Shown: positions 43,655-51,414 of the stretch, in pieces
Numbering within the stretch: the first letter of the stretch is position 1
Layout of the letters: each line of letters opens with the position of its first letter
Assembly: GCA_046296655.1 (NCBI GenBank)
Contig: JBKBLE010000002.1
Location: forward strand, 62,001-126,000
Source of the DNA: Cloacibacterium sp046296655
GTDB lineage: Bacteria > Bacteroidota > Bacteroidia > Flavobacteriales > Weeksellaceae
Length of the DNA: 64,000 nt
Direction: 5' to 3'
The notes under the pieces: model-generated
Databases searched by the model: none
Told to the model about the DNA's origin: nothing
The model's input: only the letters and a program-made list of their open reading frames with translations
Program-made: the position numbers and the translations under genes

Positions 43655-43757
43655 TTAGATGTCAGATGTTAGATGCTAGATGTTAGATGATGGATGATGG
43701 ATGTTAGATGATGGATGATAGATGTTAGATGATGGATGATGGATGATGGATGTTGGA
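43655..43757. repeat. GATGTTAGAT/GATGATGGAT tandem repeat
   Basis: About 100 bases of alternating 7- and 10-base-like units (TTAGATG, TGGATGA) upstream of rnpB. Similar in style to the GATG-rich repeat at 2322-2408 but not identical. Confidence 0.8.
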
Positions 43758-43786
43758 ATATTGTGGAATGTATTTTTATTATTCTG

Positions 43787-43833
43787 AACCCTTTCTGCGT
43801 TTTTTTAGGAATCTGTAAAACGCAGAAAGGGTT
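43787..43833. repeat. Long perfect hairpin AACCCTTTCTGCGTTTT
   Basis: 17-base arms at 43787-43803 and 43817-43833 with a 13-base loop. It is not next to a stop codon in the proper position for a simple terminator and no T-run follows on the plus strand beyond the loop. Confidence 0.8.
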
Positions 43834-43900
43834 GGTTGTATTTTTCACTGAAAGTTATTTTAAAAAAAATTGGTTTCTAAAAATCCCTAAACTTGCGCCC

Positions 43901-43957
43901 CGAGTTGAGCGGAGCTCTTTTTGTTTTTTTAGATTCTTCGACTCCGCTCAGAATGAC
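43901..43957. repeat. Inverted pair of the GAGCGGAG repeat family
   Basis: GTTGAGCGGAG (about 43904-43914) faces GACTCCGCTCAGAATGAC (about 43940-43957). The core is the one that bounds the GIY-YIG gene at 38.7-39.1 kb, but here only 25-30 bases separate the arms and there is no gene inside. Confidence 0.75.
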
Positions 43958-44024
43958 AAAAAACAAAAAAGCGGGAGCGGAACGAGAAACCTAACGAAGT
44001 GGTTCGATGACTTTAGGAGTCAAA

Positions 44025-44053
44025 TTTGGCGCCCAAGAAAAAAATTACGTTTT
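44025..44053 (+). promoter_or_regulatory. Possible promoter of the ECF sigma factor gene
   Basis: TTTG (44025-44028), a 17-base spacer, then TACGTTTT (44046-44053), one mismatch from TAnnTTTG. It suggests that translation starts downstream, at the TTG 44107. Confidence 0.35.
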
Positions 44054-44106
44054 ACCATCCATTAATTAACGCATTTTCTTATCTTCGTTTTTTAATTTCT
44101 AAAAAA

Positions 44107-44601
44107 TTGGATTCTAAACAAAAAGAATTTTCTAAGTTGGTAAAGGAAAATCAGGGGCTTATCATAAAAGTCTCCAGATTATATACCAATTCTCTGGAAG
44201 ATGAACAGGATCTTTTTCAAGAAATTGTGTTACAACTTTGGCGCAGTTACGACTCATTCAAAGGACAGTCCAAAATTTCTACTTGGATGTACAGAGTAGC
44301 GCTCAATACGGCCATTACGCTTTTCCGAAAGAAAACTAAATCTCCTCAAACTGATGAGTTGATGGATTTTCACCACAGAGATTATGTGGAAGATGATGAC
44401 GAAAAGCAACAACAAATCACTCTGCTTTATAAGGTGATTAAAATGCTCCCAAAAGTAGAACGTGCGATTGTGATGATGTATTTAGACGATTTGCCTTACC
44501 GTGATATTGCAGAAAATTTAGGGATTACGGAAGTAAATGCCCGTGTAAAAATGAACAGACTCAAAAAAACGCTTAAAGAATTGATGACTCAACATGCTTA
44601 A
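44107..44601 (+). CDS. ECF-type RNA polymerase sigma factor
   Basis: A sigma-70 family factor of about 164 residues from the TTG at 44107 (MDSKQKEFSKLV); the frame stays open upstream to a TTG at 44026 but no ATG exists. Region 2 has EDEQDLFQEIVLQLWRSYDSFKG and STWMYRVALNTAITLFRKK. Region 4 has LPKVERAIVMMYLDDLPYRDIAENLGITEVNARVKMNRLKKTL (landmark MYLDDLPYRDIA). The linker is short and acidic. The stop overlaps the next gene, a membrane protein that may act as its anti-sigma partner. The regulon is unknown. Confidence 0.9.
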   Translation: MDSKQKEFSKLVKENQGLIIKVSRLYTNSLEDEQDLFQEIVLQLWRSYDSFKGQSKISTWMYRVALNTAITLFRKKTKSPQTDELMDFHHRDYVEDDDEKQQQITLLYKVIKMLPKVERAIVMMYLDDLPYRDIAENLGITEVNARVKMNRLKKTLKELMTQHA

Positions 44602-45271
44602 TGAAGATTTCAATATAGACCAATTTAAAAAATCTTGGCAGGAACAACCCGTTTCTGATGTGTATAACACGTCTGAAATAGAAGGAATGCTCAATAAAAA
44701 ATCTACCAACTATGTGAAATATATTTTCTGGATAAGTTTGGCAGAATTTTTATTTTTCGCCATTGTTGGTTTTTGTACGATTTTTTCTACCCAAAGAAGC
44801 AATAGTTTTATTAATATTTTAGAAAAACTTGGAGTCCAAATGAATGATGATGTGGAAATGAATTTTGAGCATCTTTATTTTGCCTTGAAAGTCTTTAGTT
44901 TACTGATTACCGCGATTTTTGTTTTTCTTTTTTACAGAAATTACCTAAAAATTAAGGTAGAATGCAATTTGAAAAATTTTATTCTTCAGATTATCAAGTT
45001 CAAAAGAACCGTTAACCTGTTTATTTTCACCAATATTGGTTTATTGATTGTTTTTTCGGGTATTATTACTTATTTCATTATGAATGTGCTTCAAGCTCAA
45101 AACATTCATTTAAACCAAGCCACTTTAATAGGATTTATTACAGGAATTGTGATAAGTATTGGTTTAGGCGTTCTCATGATTTGGCTGTATTACAGAATTG
45201 TTTACGGAATTATTATGAGCAGACTGAGCAGAAATCTAGAGCAATTGCAAAAAATAGAACAGGAACAATAA
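44594..45271 (+). CDS. Membrane protein cotranscribed with the ECF sigma factor (possible anti-sigma)
   Basis: A 225-residue protein with a soluble N-terminus of about 40 residues (MLNEDFNIDQFKKSWQEQPV) followed by four hydrophobic segments (about 42-62, 100-118, 142-165, 178-200) and a charged C-terminus SRLSRNLEQLQKIEQEQ. It overlaps the sigma gene by 8 bases. No ZAS or FecR motif is visible, so an anti-sigma role is inferred only from gene order and topology. Otherwise the family is unknown to me. Confidence 0.75.
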   Translation: MLNEDFNIDQFKKSWQEQPVSDVYNTSEIEGMLNKKSTNYVKYIFWISLAEFLFFAIVGFCTIFSTQRSNSFINILEKLGVQMNDDVEMNFEHLYFALKVFSLLITAIFVFLFYRNYLKIKVECNLKNFILQIIKFKRTVNLFIFTNIGLLIVFSGIITYFIMNVLQAQNIHLNQATLIGFITGIVISIGLGVLMIWLYYRIVYGIIMSRLSRNLEQLQKIEQEQ

Positions 45272-45275
45272 ACAA

Positions 45276-45310
45276 CAAAAAACCTTCAGAATTCTGAAGG
45301 TTTTATTTTT
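45276..45310. terminator. Bidirectional terminator between the sigma operon and rpoN
   Basis: Palindrome AACCTTCAGAATTCTGAAGG with TT (45281-45302), A-run before and T-rich tract after. It touches the stop codons of both converging genes. Confidence 0.88.
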
Positions 45311-46775
45311 ATAATTCTTTTCTCAATCTCGCGACTGGAATATTGAGTTGTTCTCTGTATTTCGCGATGGTTCTTCTGGCAATATTGTATCCTTTTTCCT
45401 TCAAAACATCTACCAAAGCGTCGTCTGTAAGAGGTTTTCTTTTATCTTCTTGACTGATAACTTCTTGCAAGTGATTTTTAATTTCCTTAGTCGAAACTTC
45501 TTCTCCATCATCATTGGTTAATGAATCTGAAAATAAATTTTTCAACAAAATAATTCCATTTGGTGTATCAGCATATTTGCTTTTCACCACTCTAGAAATC
45601 GTAGAAATATCAAATCCTGTGATATCTGCTACGTCTTTCAGAATCATCGGTTTGATGTTTTTTTCATCTCCGGTTAAGAAATATTCTTTCTGTAATTTCA
45701 CAATTGCAGAAATGGTTTGCATCAGCGTATTTTGTCTCTGGTTAATGGCATCTATGTACCATTTTGCAGCATCTAACTTTTGTTTGATGAAAAGTGCAGC
45801 TTGTTTATGTTCCGCAGAGTTTTTATCGTGAGAATAAGTGCTTAAAATTTCTTTGTACTCCTCAGAAACCCTAAGTGTAGGTGCATTTCTACTATTCAAA
45901 AGCGGAATAACTTGTCCATCTTTTATCTGAATCACAAAATCTGGAATAATCTCTTGATTGATGGTGATGGTTTGCGTATCAAAATTACCGCCAACTTTTG
46001 GAGACAATTTAGAAATCACTTCCAGTGCTTCTTTTAAATCCTTTTCTTCAATATCATATTTATTGATGATTTTGCCGTAATGCTTATTGATTAAAGCATC
46101 AAACTGATGTCTTAAAATATTTCCTGCAAGAATCACCGCTTTATCACGGCTCACTTTTTTCTCTATCTGTAGCAACAAGCATTCTTGTAAATTTCTAGCT
46201 CCTACTCCAGCTGGATCAAGTTTTTGAACATAATTTTCTAGAATTTCCTTTACTTTTTCTTGAGTAGTATAAATCCCTTGCGAAAAAGCCAAATCATCTA
46301 CAATAGCTTTAATCTCACGTCTCAAATACCCGTCATTATCTAGACTTCCGATGATGTATTCTGCAATTTTCAGGTCTTCTTCGTCTATACTAGACAGGTG
46401 GATTTGCTCCATCAAATAATCATACAAAGACTGTCCTTCTGTTAATAAACTTTCATTATCAAAATCTTCGTCATCTGCAGAAAAATTGCTAGAAGCGGTT
46501 TTATAAGAAGGCTCATCATCATATAAATATTCATCTACATCAAAATCAGTATCTATGGTTTCGCTTCCTTCACTTTCGTAATCTGCATCTAAACTGCTAA
46601 AATCGTCCTCATTACCACTGTCTTCTTTAACGACTTCCAAGGCAGGATTTTCTTCTAACTCACGCTCTAGCTCTTCCTGAAATTCTAGCGTGTGAAGCTG
46701 TATCAACTTCATCAACTGAATTTGCTGAGGAGCTAATTTTTGTCCTAATTTTATTTGGAGGTTTTGTTTGAGCAT
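45309..46775 (-). CDS. rpoN: RNA polymerase sigma-54 factor
   Basis: The 488-residue sigma-54 has the N-terminal Gln/Leu-rich activator-interaction region (LKQNLQIKLGQKLAPQQIQLMKLIQLHTLE as the landmark, residues 2-31), a long acidic linker (about 55-115), the core-binding domain (LDNDGYLRREI near 145) and the C-terminal DNA-binding domain with the RpoN box ARRTIAKYRE near 465-474. Sigma-54 needs AAA+ enhancer-binding proteins, none of which are in the window. Everything expected is present. It is followed by asnS upstream on the same strand with an 83-base gap. Confidence 0.96.
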   Translation of the reverse strand: MLKQNLQIKLGQKLAPQQIQLMKLIQLHTLEFQEELERELEENPALEVVKEDSGNEDDFSSLDADYESEGSETIDTDFDVDEYLYDDEPSYKTASSNFSADDEDFDNESLLTEGQSLYDYLMEQIHLSSIDEEDLKIAEYIIGSLDNDGYLRREIKAIVDDLAFSQGIYTTQEKVKEILENYVQKLDPAGVGARNLQECLLLQIEKKVSRDKAVILAGNILRHQFDALINKHYGKIINKYDIEEKDLKEALEVISKLSPKVGGNFDTQTITINQEIIPDFVIQIKDGQVIPLLNSRNAPTLRVSEEYKEILSTYSHDKNSAEHKQAALFIKQKLDAAKWYIDAINQRQNTLMQTISAIVKLQKEYFLTGDEKNIKPMILKDVADITGFDISTISRVVKSKYADTPNGIILLKNLFSDSLTNDDGEEVSTKEIKNHLQEVISQEDKRKPLTDDALVDVLKEKGYNIARRTIAKYREQLNIPVARLRKEL

Positions 46776-46858
46776 TGTTTATTATTTAGAAAATCAAAAA
46801 TAAGTTTTTGATTTCAGATTTTGTTACATTTTAATTTCAAAATTTTATGAAATTCTAT

Positions 46859-48307
46859 TTAGAATTCAGCGTTTTTCGGAGTTCTAGGGAAAGGAATTAC
46901 ATCTTTAATATTAGTCATTCCCGTTACAAAAAGGATTAATCTTTCTAGACCTAAACCGAAACCAGCATGCGGAACAGAACCGAATTTTCTAGTATCTAGA
47001 TACCACCAAAGTTCGTGTTCATCTACGTGCATTTCTTGCATTTTGGTTTTCAAAACATCTAATCTTTCCTCTCTTTGTGAACCACCAATGATTTCTCCAA
47101 TTCCTGGGAAAAGAACATCCATTGCTGCTACGGTTTTTCCATCTTCGTTTAATCTCATGTAGAATGCTTTGATTTCCTTAGGATAATCAAATAAAACGAC
47201 TGGAGACTCGAAGTGTTTTTCTACCAAATAACGCTCGTGTTCAGATTGTAAATCTGCACCCCATTCTTCAATTGGGAACTGGAATTTTCCTTTTTTATTT
47301 TCTTTAGAATTCAATAGAATTTCGATGGCTTCAGAATAAGAAACTCTCATGAAACGTTTTTTGATTACGTTTTCTAGTTTCTCTATTAAGCCTTCTTTTG
47401 CTCTATCTTTTTCTGGTTTTTGTTTTTGTTCTTCGGCAAATCTTTGGTCTAAAAACTTCAAATCATCTTTGCAATTTTCTAGAACATAGCCAATTACATA
47501 TTTCAAGAAATTTTCAGCCAAATCGATATTGTCTTCCAAATTATTGAAAGCCACTTCTGGTTCTACCATCCAGAATTCTGCTAAGTGTCTTGTAGTATTA
47601 GAATTTTCAGCACGGAAAGTTGGCCCAAAAGTATACACTCTACCTAATCCCATTGCTGCAGTTTCCGCTTCTAACTGACCAGAAACCGTCAAATTGGTTT
47701 TTTTACCAAAGAAATCTTGAGCAAAATCAATATCACCGTTTTCATCTCTTGGAATTTGGTTTAAATCAAAATTCGTCACTCCAAACATTTCACCAGCACC
47801 TTCTGCATCGGCACCTGTGATGATAGGCGTGTTTATGTAGAAGAAATGATTTTGGTTAAAGAACTGGTGAATCGCAAAACTTACGGCACTTCTCACTCTG
47901 AAAACCGCTCCAAAAAGATTGGTTCTGAATCTAAGATGCGCCTGCTCACGAAGAAATTCCAAAGAGTGTTTTTTCGGTTGAAGAACTGTTTTTTCCATTT
48001 CTTCAGAGAAATTATCGCCAAGAATTGTAATTTTTTTGGCAATGATTTCAATATCTTGACCTTTTCCTTCACTTTCTACTACCTCACCTGTAATTTTAAG
48101 TGAAGAAGCATTTTTAATATTTTTGATGATTTCTTCGTCGAAATTTTCGAAATCTACTACAATCTGAATGTTGTTTATCGTAGAACCGTCATTCAATGCG
48201 ATGAAACGGTTAGAACGGAATGCTCTCACCCATCCTTGAATGGTAATATCGTGATGTAAAAGTTTTTTATAATCTCCTAAAATTTCTTTAATGGTCTTCT
48301 TACTCAT
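46859..48307 (-). CDS. asnS: Asparaginyl-tRNA synthetase
   Basis: Class IIb synthetase for tRNA-Asn. From the ATG at 48307 the protein has 482 residues. The OB-fold anticodon domain (about 14-110) includes ITIQGWVRAFRSNRFIALNDGS, and the catalytic domain has motif 2 FRAENSNTTRHLAEFWMVEPE and motif 3 GFGLGLERL near 450. The long insert (EEQKQKPEKDRAKEG) is common in Bacteroidetes AsnRS. A TTG 21 bases farther up lies within a -7 box and is not a start. Confidence 0.95.
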   Translation of the reverse strand: MSKKTIKEILGDYKKLLHHDITIQGWVRAFRSNRFIALNDGSTINNIQIVVDFENFDEEIIKNIKNASSLKITGEVVESEGKGQDIEIIAKKITILGDNFSEEMEKTVLQPKKHSLEFLREQAHLRFRTNLFGAVFRVRSAVSFAIHQFFNQNHFFYINTPIITGADAEGAGEMFGVTNFDLNQIPRDENGDIDFAQDFFGKKTNLTVSGQLEAETAAMGLGRVYTFGPTFRAENSNTTRHLAEFWMVEPEVAFNNLEDNIDLAENFLKYVIGYVLENCKDDLKFLDQRFAEEQKQKPEKDRAKEGLIEKLENVIKKRFMRVSYSEAIEILLNSKENKKGKFQFPIEEWGADLQSEHERYLVEKHFESPVVLFDYPKEIKAFYMRLNEDGKTVAAMDVLFPGIGEIIGGSQREERLDVLKTKMQEMHVDEHELWWYLDTRKFGSVPHAGFGLGLERLILFVTGMTNIKDVIPFPRTPKNAEF

Positions 48308-48325
48308 GACTTCATAATTATTCAG

Positions 48326-48333
48326 CAAAAATA
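48326..48333 (-). promoter_or_regulatory. -7 promoter element for asnS
   Basis: TATTTTTG on the minus strand, 19 bases before the asnS ATG. It overlaps an in-frame TTG and so decides the start. Confidence 0.45.
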
Positions 48334-48409
48334 AGAAATTTTGGCGTAATTTTTGATGTAACGCGGAGATTTTTACGGTTTTAAAATTTAGTTTTCGAAA
48401 AGAATAATT

Positions 48410-48955
48410 TTATTGCTCATCATTCTTGGCTGGCGTTAAGAAAACATCCATCAAACCTTCTGGCAATTGCATTTTGATAAATTTTTCTTCACGATTCACT
48501 TCTAGAATCCAGTCTTTAATAATCGGAATGATGATTTCTTTGTCTGCTAATTTTAGGATAAAGTAATGTTGTGCAGTTTGGTCGTTTATTTCTACAATGT
48601 TTCCGCAAGATTTACCATCTTCTTCTCTGATTTCATACCCAATGACTTCGTGATAATAAAACTGATTTCCTGAAAGTTTAGGCAAGGTAGAAAGTGGTAA
48701 AAAAACATTCTTGCCAATAGATTGTTCTACCAATTGTTCAGAAGAATTCTTGAAAGTAATGATTTTAGAGTTATCATTTCCCCATTGTTGCTTTTCCACA
48801 AAAAAAGGCACGAGAAGTCCGTTCACTTCTACAAAAATCCCTTCCAGTTTATTGTATAATTCTGGTTGGTCTGTATCTAGTTTTATGATTACATTTCCCT
48901 TTAGACCGTGTTTTCTGGTAATTTTTCCTAAAAAATAGCAATCTTCTTTTTTCAT
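48410..48955 (-). CDS. rimM: Ribosome maturation factor RimM
   Basis: A 181-residue protein with the two RimM domains: the N-terminal beta-barrel beginning YFLGKITRKHGLKGNVIIKLDTD (landmark GKITRKHGLKG, 9-19) and the C-terminal PRC-barrel-like domain with FYYHEVIGYEI near 92 and IIIPIIKDWILEVNREEKFI near 142. RimM binds S19 in the 30S head during assembly. It is encoded 128 bases downstream of rpsP with a hairpin in between, the usual rpsP-rimM order. Confidence 0.94.
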   Translation of the reverse strand: MKKEDCYFLGKITRKHGLKGNVIIKLDTDQPELYNKLEGIFVEVNGLLVPFFVEKQQWGNDNSKIITFKNSSEQLVEQSIGKNVFLPLSTLPKLSGNQFYYHEVIGYEIREEDGKSCGNIVEINDQTAQHYFILKLADKEIIIPIIKDWILEVNREEKFIKMQLPEGLMDVFLTPAKNDEQ

Positions 48956-49029
48956 GGGTTGATATTTTAAAATTTTTAAAAACCAAAAGAATTTTATTTG
49001 GTTTTATGATGCAAATATACTTTGTTTTA

Positions 49030-49062
49030 AAAGAATAAAGACGCAATAAATTGCGTCTTTAG
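49030..49062 (-). terminator. Hairpin/terminator between rpsP and rimM
   Basis: Perfect 10-base arms AAAGACGCAA (49037-49046) and TTGCGTCTTT (49051-49060) around TAAA. On the minus strand a short T-rich tract follows, so it may attenuate transcription from rpsP into rimM. A near-copy lies at 26504-26523. Confidence 0.65.
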
Positions 49063-49083
49063 TACATTTTATTTCTAAAATTG

Positions 49084-49644
49084 TTATGCTTCTGCTTCAG
49101 TTCCTTCAGCTTCAGCAGCTGGAGTTTCTTCAGCAGTTTCTTCAGCTACAGGTTCTGCGTTTGCAGCTTCTTCAGCAGCTTTAGCATCTGCTTCTGCTTG
49201 AGCAGCAGCAGCAATTCTAGCTTCGTTTACTTTAGCTTCAGCTTCTAGAGCAGCTTTTTTAGCAGCTTCTTTAGACTGAGTTAAACTGTCTTTTTTAGCG
49301 TTTACAGCAGCTTCTTTAGCTTCTAACCAAGCGTTGAATCTTTTTTCAGCTTCAGCTTCGTCGAAAGCACCTTTTGCTACACCACCTTGTAAGTGTTTTT
49401 TGTATAAAGCACCTTTGTAAGAAAGGATAGCTCTAGCAGTATCAGTTGGTTGAGCACCATTGTTTAACCATTTAACAGCTGAATCTACATCTAGTTCAAT
49501 TGTTGCAGGGTTAGTAATTGGATTGTAAGTTCCTAATTTCTCGATGAATCTACCGTCTCTTCTTGCTCTAGCGTCTGCTACTACGATGTGGAAAAAAGGT
49601 TTTCCTTTTTTACCGTGTCTTTGTAATCTAATTTTTACTGACAT
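49084..49644 (-). CDS. rpsP: 30S ribosomal protein S16 with long Ala/Glu-rich C-terminal tail
   Basis: The first 80-90 residues are canonical S16 (SVKIRLQRHGKKGKPFFHIVVADARARRDGRFIEKLGTYNP as the landmark region; 2-42). After about residue 90 the protein continues for roughly 95 residues of Ala-, Glu- and Lys-rich low-complexity sequence, ending EAEGTEAEA. The tail is predicted helical, then disordered. Such extensions are common in Bacteroidetes S16, so it is likely genuine. It has a good -7 box in its leader and leads into rimM. Confidence 0.95.
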   Translation of the reverse strand: MSVKIRLQRHGKKGKPFFHIVVADARARRDGRFIEKLGTYNPITNPATIELDVDSAVKWLNNGAQPTDTARAILSYKGALYKKHLQGGVAKGAFDEAEAEKRFNAWLEAKEAAVNAKKDSLTQSKEAAKKAALEAEAKVNEARIAAAAQAEADAKAAEEAANAEPVAEETAEETPAAEAEGTEAEA

Positions 49645-49693
49645 ATTATTGTGAATTTATGGGAACTCGTCCCTGTTAATATTTTTAAGTGTG

Positions 49694-49701
49694 CAAAGAT
49701 A
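49694..49701 (-). promoter_or_regulatory. -7 promoter element of rpsP
   Basis: TATCTTTG on the minus strand, 50 bases before the ATG. The leader between holds a small GGGA-CGAGT-TCCC hairpin (about 49661-49673). Confidence 0.6.
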
Positions 49702-49760
49702 GTAAAATATTTTGTTTTAAAAAAAATTTTTGACTGGCGTTTGTTACTGGAAGGTGGAAC

Positions 49761-50270
49761 TTAAATTTTCCCTAAATAAAAAAGTCCGAGACAACGCTGA
49801 TTTTCTTCTAAATTCAGAAACTCACCGAGATGATTAATCACGGTATGAGAACTCCAATAACAACCTATTTGATTTACTGTACAGGTTAAATACATATTCT
49901 GAACCGCCATCGAAGTGGCTGCAATTTCTTCCCATTCTGGAAGCAAACCACTGAAATTTACAGAAATGGTAACAACGGTGTCTGTTTTGGCAATTTTATC
50001 AGCAAAATCAAGATATTTTTTCTCTAAAAACAAGTGTTCTGGCGTCGTTTCTTTATAAATTTTCTGAATTTCTTTTGCCAGTTGCAGCTTTTCTTCTCCT
50101 CTAAAAACTCTAAATCTCCAAGGTTTTGTTTTCTTGTGATTGGGAGCAAACTGTGCAGAACTCAAGATTTCATCTAAGATTTCCTGAGAAATTTCTTCGC
50201 CAGTATAATCTTTGGGATACGTACTTTTTCTGCTTTCTATTATTTGTTTTAAAATTTCTGAATTGTTCAT
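49761..50270 (-). CDS. Nitroreductase family protein (FMN-dependent)
   Basis: A 169-residue FMN oxidoreductase of the nitroreductase/YdjA type. It has IIESRKSTYPKDYTGEEIS at the start (Arg-Lys-Ser FMN phosphate contact), SAQFAPNHKKTKPWRFRVF near 38-56, and GCYWSSHTVINHLGEFLNL near 136. The short length and PNHxxTxPWRF motif resemble YdjA-like members. Substrate unknown. It is separate from rpsP by about 115 bases. Confidence 0.88.
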   Translation of the reverse strand: MNNSEILKQIIESRKSTYPKDYTGEEISQEILDEILSSAQFAPNHKKTKPWRFRVFRGEEKLQLAKEIQKIYKETTPEHLFLEKKYLDFADKIAKTDTVVTISVNFSGLLPEWEEIAATSMAVQNMYLTCTVNQIGCYWSSHTVINHLGEFLNLEENQRCLGLFYLGKI

Positions 50271-50292
50271 TTTTTAAAAAAAGCTGTTAAGT

Positions 50293-50346
50293 TTTGGCTA
50301 AAGCCAAATGGAATAATTGATTATTACTAAGCGGACTAAAGTCCGC
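50293..50346. repeat. Paired palindromes TTTGGC-TAAA-GCCAAA and GCGGAC-TAAA-GTCCGC
   Basis: Two perfect 6-base-arm hairpins with the same TAAA loop, at 50293-50308 and 50331-50346, 22 bases apart in the gap before the nitroreductase gene's 5' side. The arrangement is REPIN-like (two related palindromes as a unit). Confidence 0.8.
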
Positions 50347-50371
50347 CCCTATTGATATTTGACAAAATTAA

Positions 50372-50827
50372 TTAAATAATTTTCTCAATTTTTTGGTGAA
50401 TTCTATTGAGAACAAATTCTTCGCCTTCGGTTTTGCCCAACATGATTTTAGCAATCGGACTTTCTTCTGAAATCGCATAAAACCGATCGCCTTCGTAAAA
50501 AAACTCGCCAAGAGAAACAGAAAGATAAAACCTGGCTTTATTGGTAATCACCAGCGAACCGAGTTTTACTCTATCCGAAGAATGATGAAGCACCTGATTC
50601 ATTTTCTTTTGCATGGTTTTGAGCGCAAACATTTGTTTATCTAAGTGATAAATTTCTTCTTGCATCTCTTCTCTTATCGAATCATATTTAGATGTTTTCT
50701 TTACTTCTCTCGTTGCTTCCAAAGTAAAGTTGAGATAAAACTCCAGTGTTTTTATCTTCCCAGAAATCGTGTCTTTCACAAAATTCCTCAGTGCAGTTTT
50801 ATCATAATCTTTGACCAACATCTTCAT
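50372..50827 (-). CDS. GreA/GreB-like C-terminal domain protein
   Basis: A 151-residue protein with a helical N-terminal half (EATREVKKTSKYDSIREEMQEEIYHLDKQM, landmark region 33-63) and a C-terminal FKBP-like Gre domain: VKLGSLVITNKARFYLSVSLGEFFYEG then ISEESPIAKIMLGKTEGEEF (landmark SPIAKIMLGK near 124), which closely follows the GreA SPIGxALLGKxxGD pattern. The N-terminal coiled coil is shorter than in GreA and lacks a clear acidic tip pair, so it may act on RNA polymerase in another way. Some relatives carry misleading database names; only the domain is certain. Confidence 0.78.
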   Translation of the reverse strand: MKMLVKDYDKTALRNFVKDTISGKIKTLEFYLNFTLEATREVKKTSKYDSIREEMQEEIYHLDKQMFALKTMQKKMNQVLHHSSDRVKLGSLVITNKARFYLSVSLGEFFYEGDRFYAISEESPIAKIMLGKTEGEEFVLNRIHQKIEKII

Positions 50828-50874
50828 TAAAATATTCAGCGAAGATAAAATTCTCTTTTGAAATACCGAAAAAT

Positions 50875-50900
50875 AAAAAAACGGAAATTTCCGTTTTTAA
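50875..50900 (-). terminator. Rho-independent terminator of the SRPBCC gene
   Basis: Perfect palindrome AAAAACGGAAATTTCCGTTT with TT (50877-50898), with T-runs on both strands. Confidence 0.85.
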
Positions 50901-50919
50901 TATTTCTAAAAATTTTAAA

Positions 50920-51414
50920 TTAAGGTTTTTCTGAAAGTTTTTTCAAATTTTGGAGTCCTTCTTCACACGATTTCCCCATCCAATAATCCATCATTGGCTT
51001 CATGAGATTAGAAGGATATTCCATTTCTGCATCTAGCGTCCAAACCACTTTAGTAGCATTTCCTTCTTGTGTCAATACAATATCAGAAGTGGCTTCACCT
51101 TGACCTTCAAAAGCCATTTTAGTGCTTTGTTTCTGATTTGGAATAAGCGCCGTAATTTCTTGGCATCCATTTCCCACATCTTTTTTATCACTTGTCCAGC
51201 AATGTTGATCACCAATCTGACCAGAAACGCCAGAATAGGTAGATTGCAACTGCGGGTCTAATTTCATCCAAGGATTCCATTCATTAAATGCTTTCATAGA
51301 ATTGAGATGTGAATACACTTTTTCTGCAGGAGCATTAATGACAATCGATTTTTCATAATGGTATTTTTCACCAATGACAAACATGGCAATTACCAAAACG
51401 GCTAGAATTGCCAA
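50920..51414 (-). CDS. SRPBCC family protein with N-terminal membrane anchor
   Basis: A START/Bet v1-like ligand-binding fold of 164 residues from a TTG start. One hydrophobic helix (AILAVLVIAMFVIG, 2-15) precedes the SRPBCC domain, with SIVINAPAEKVYSHLNSMKAFNEWNPWMKLDP near 22-53 and VVWTLDAEMEYP near 118. The open frame upstream reads KKFLKILL directly after a TAG, and ATAGAAAAAG there looks like an ATG AAA start with one inserted base. The present start within the helix may therefore be a fallback. Function unknown. Confidence 0.75.
   Translation of the reverse strand: MAILAVLVIAMFVIGEKYHYEKSIVINAPAEKVYSHLNSMKAFNEWNPWMKLDPQLQSTYSGVSGQIGDQHCWTSDKKDVGNGCQEITALIPNQKQSTKMAFEGQGEATSDIVLTQEGNATKVVWTLDAEMEYPSNLMKPMMDYWMGKSCEEGLQNLKKLSEKP

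Noticed and set aside
43736..44065. Open frame on the plus strand of 109 codons upstream of the sigma factor gene
   Set aside because: It runs through the GATG repeat, the 17-bp hairpin and the inverted pair; it is an accident of repeats.
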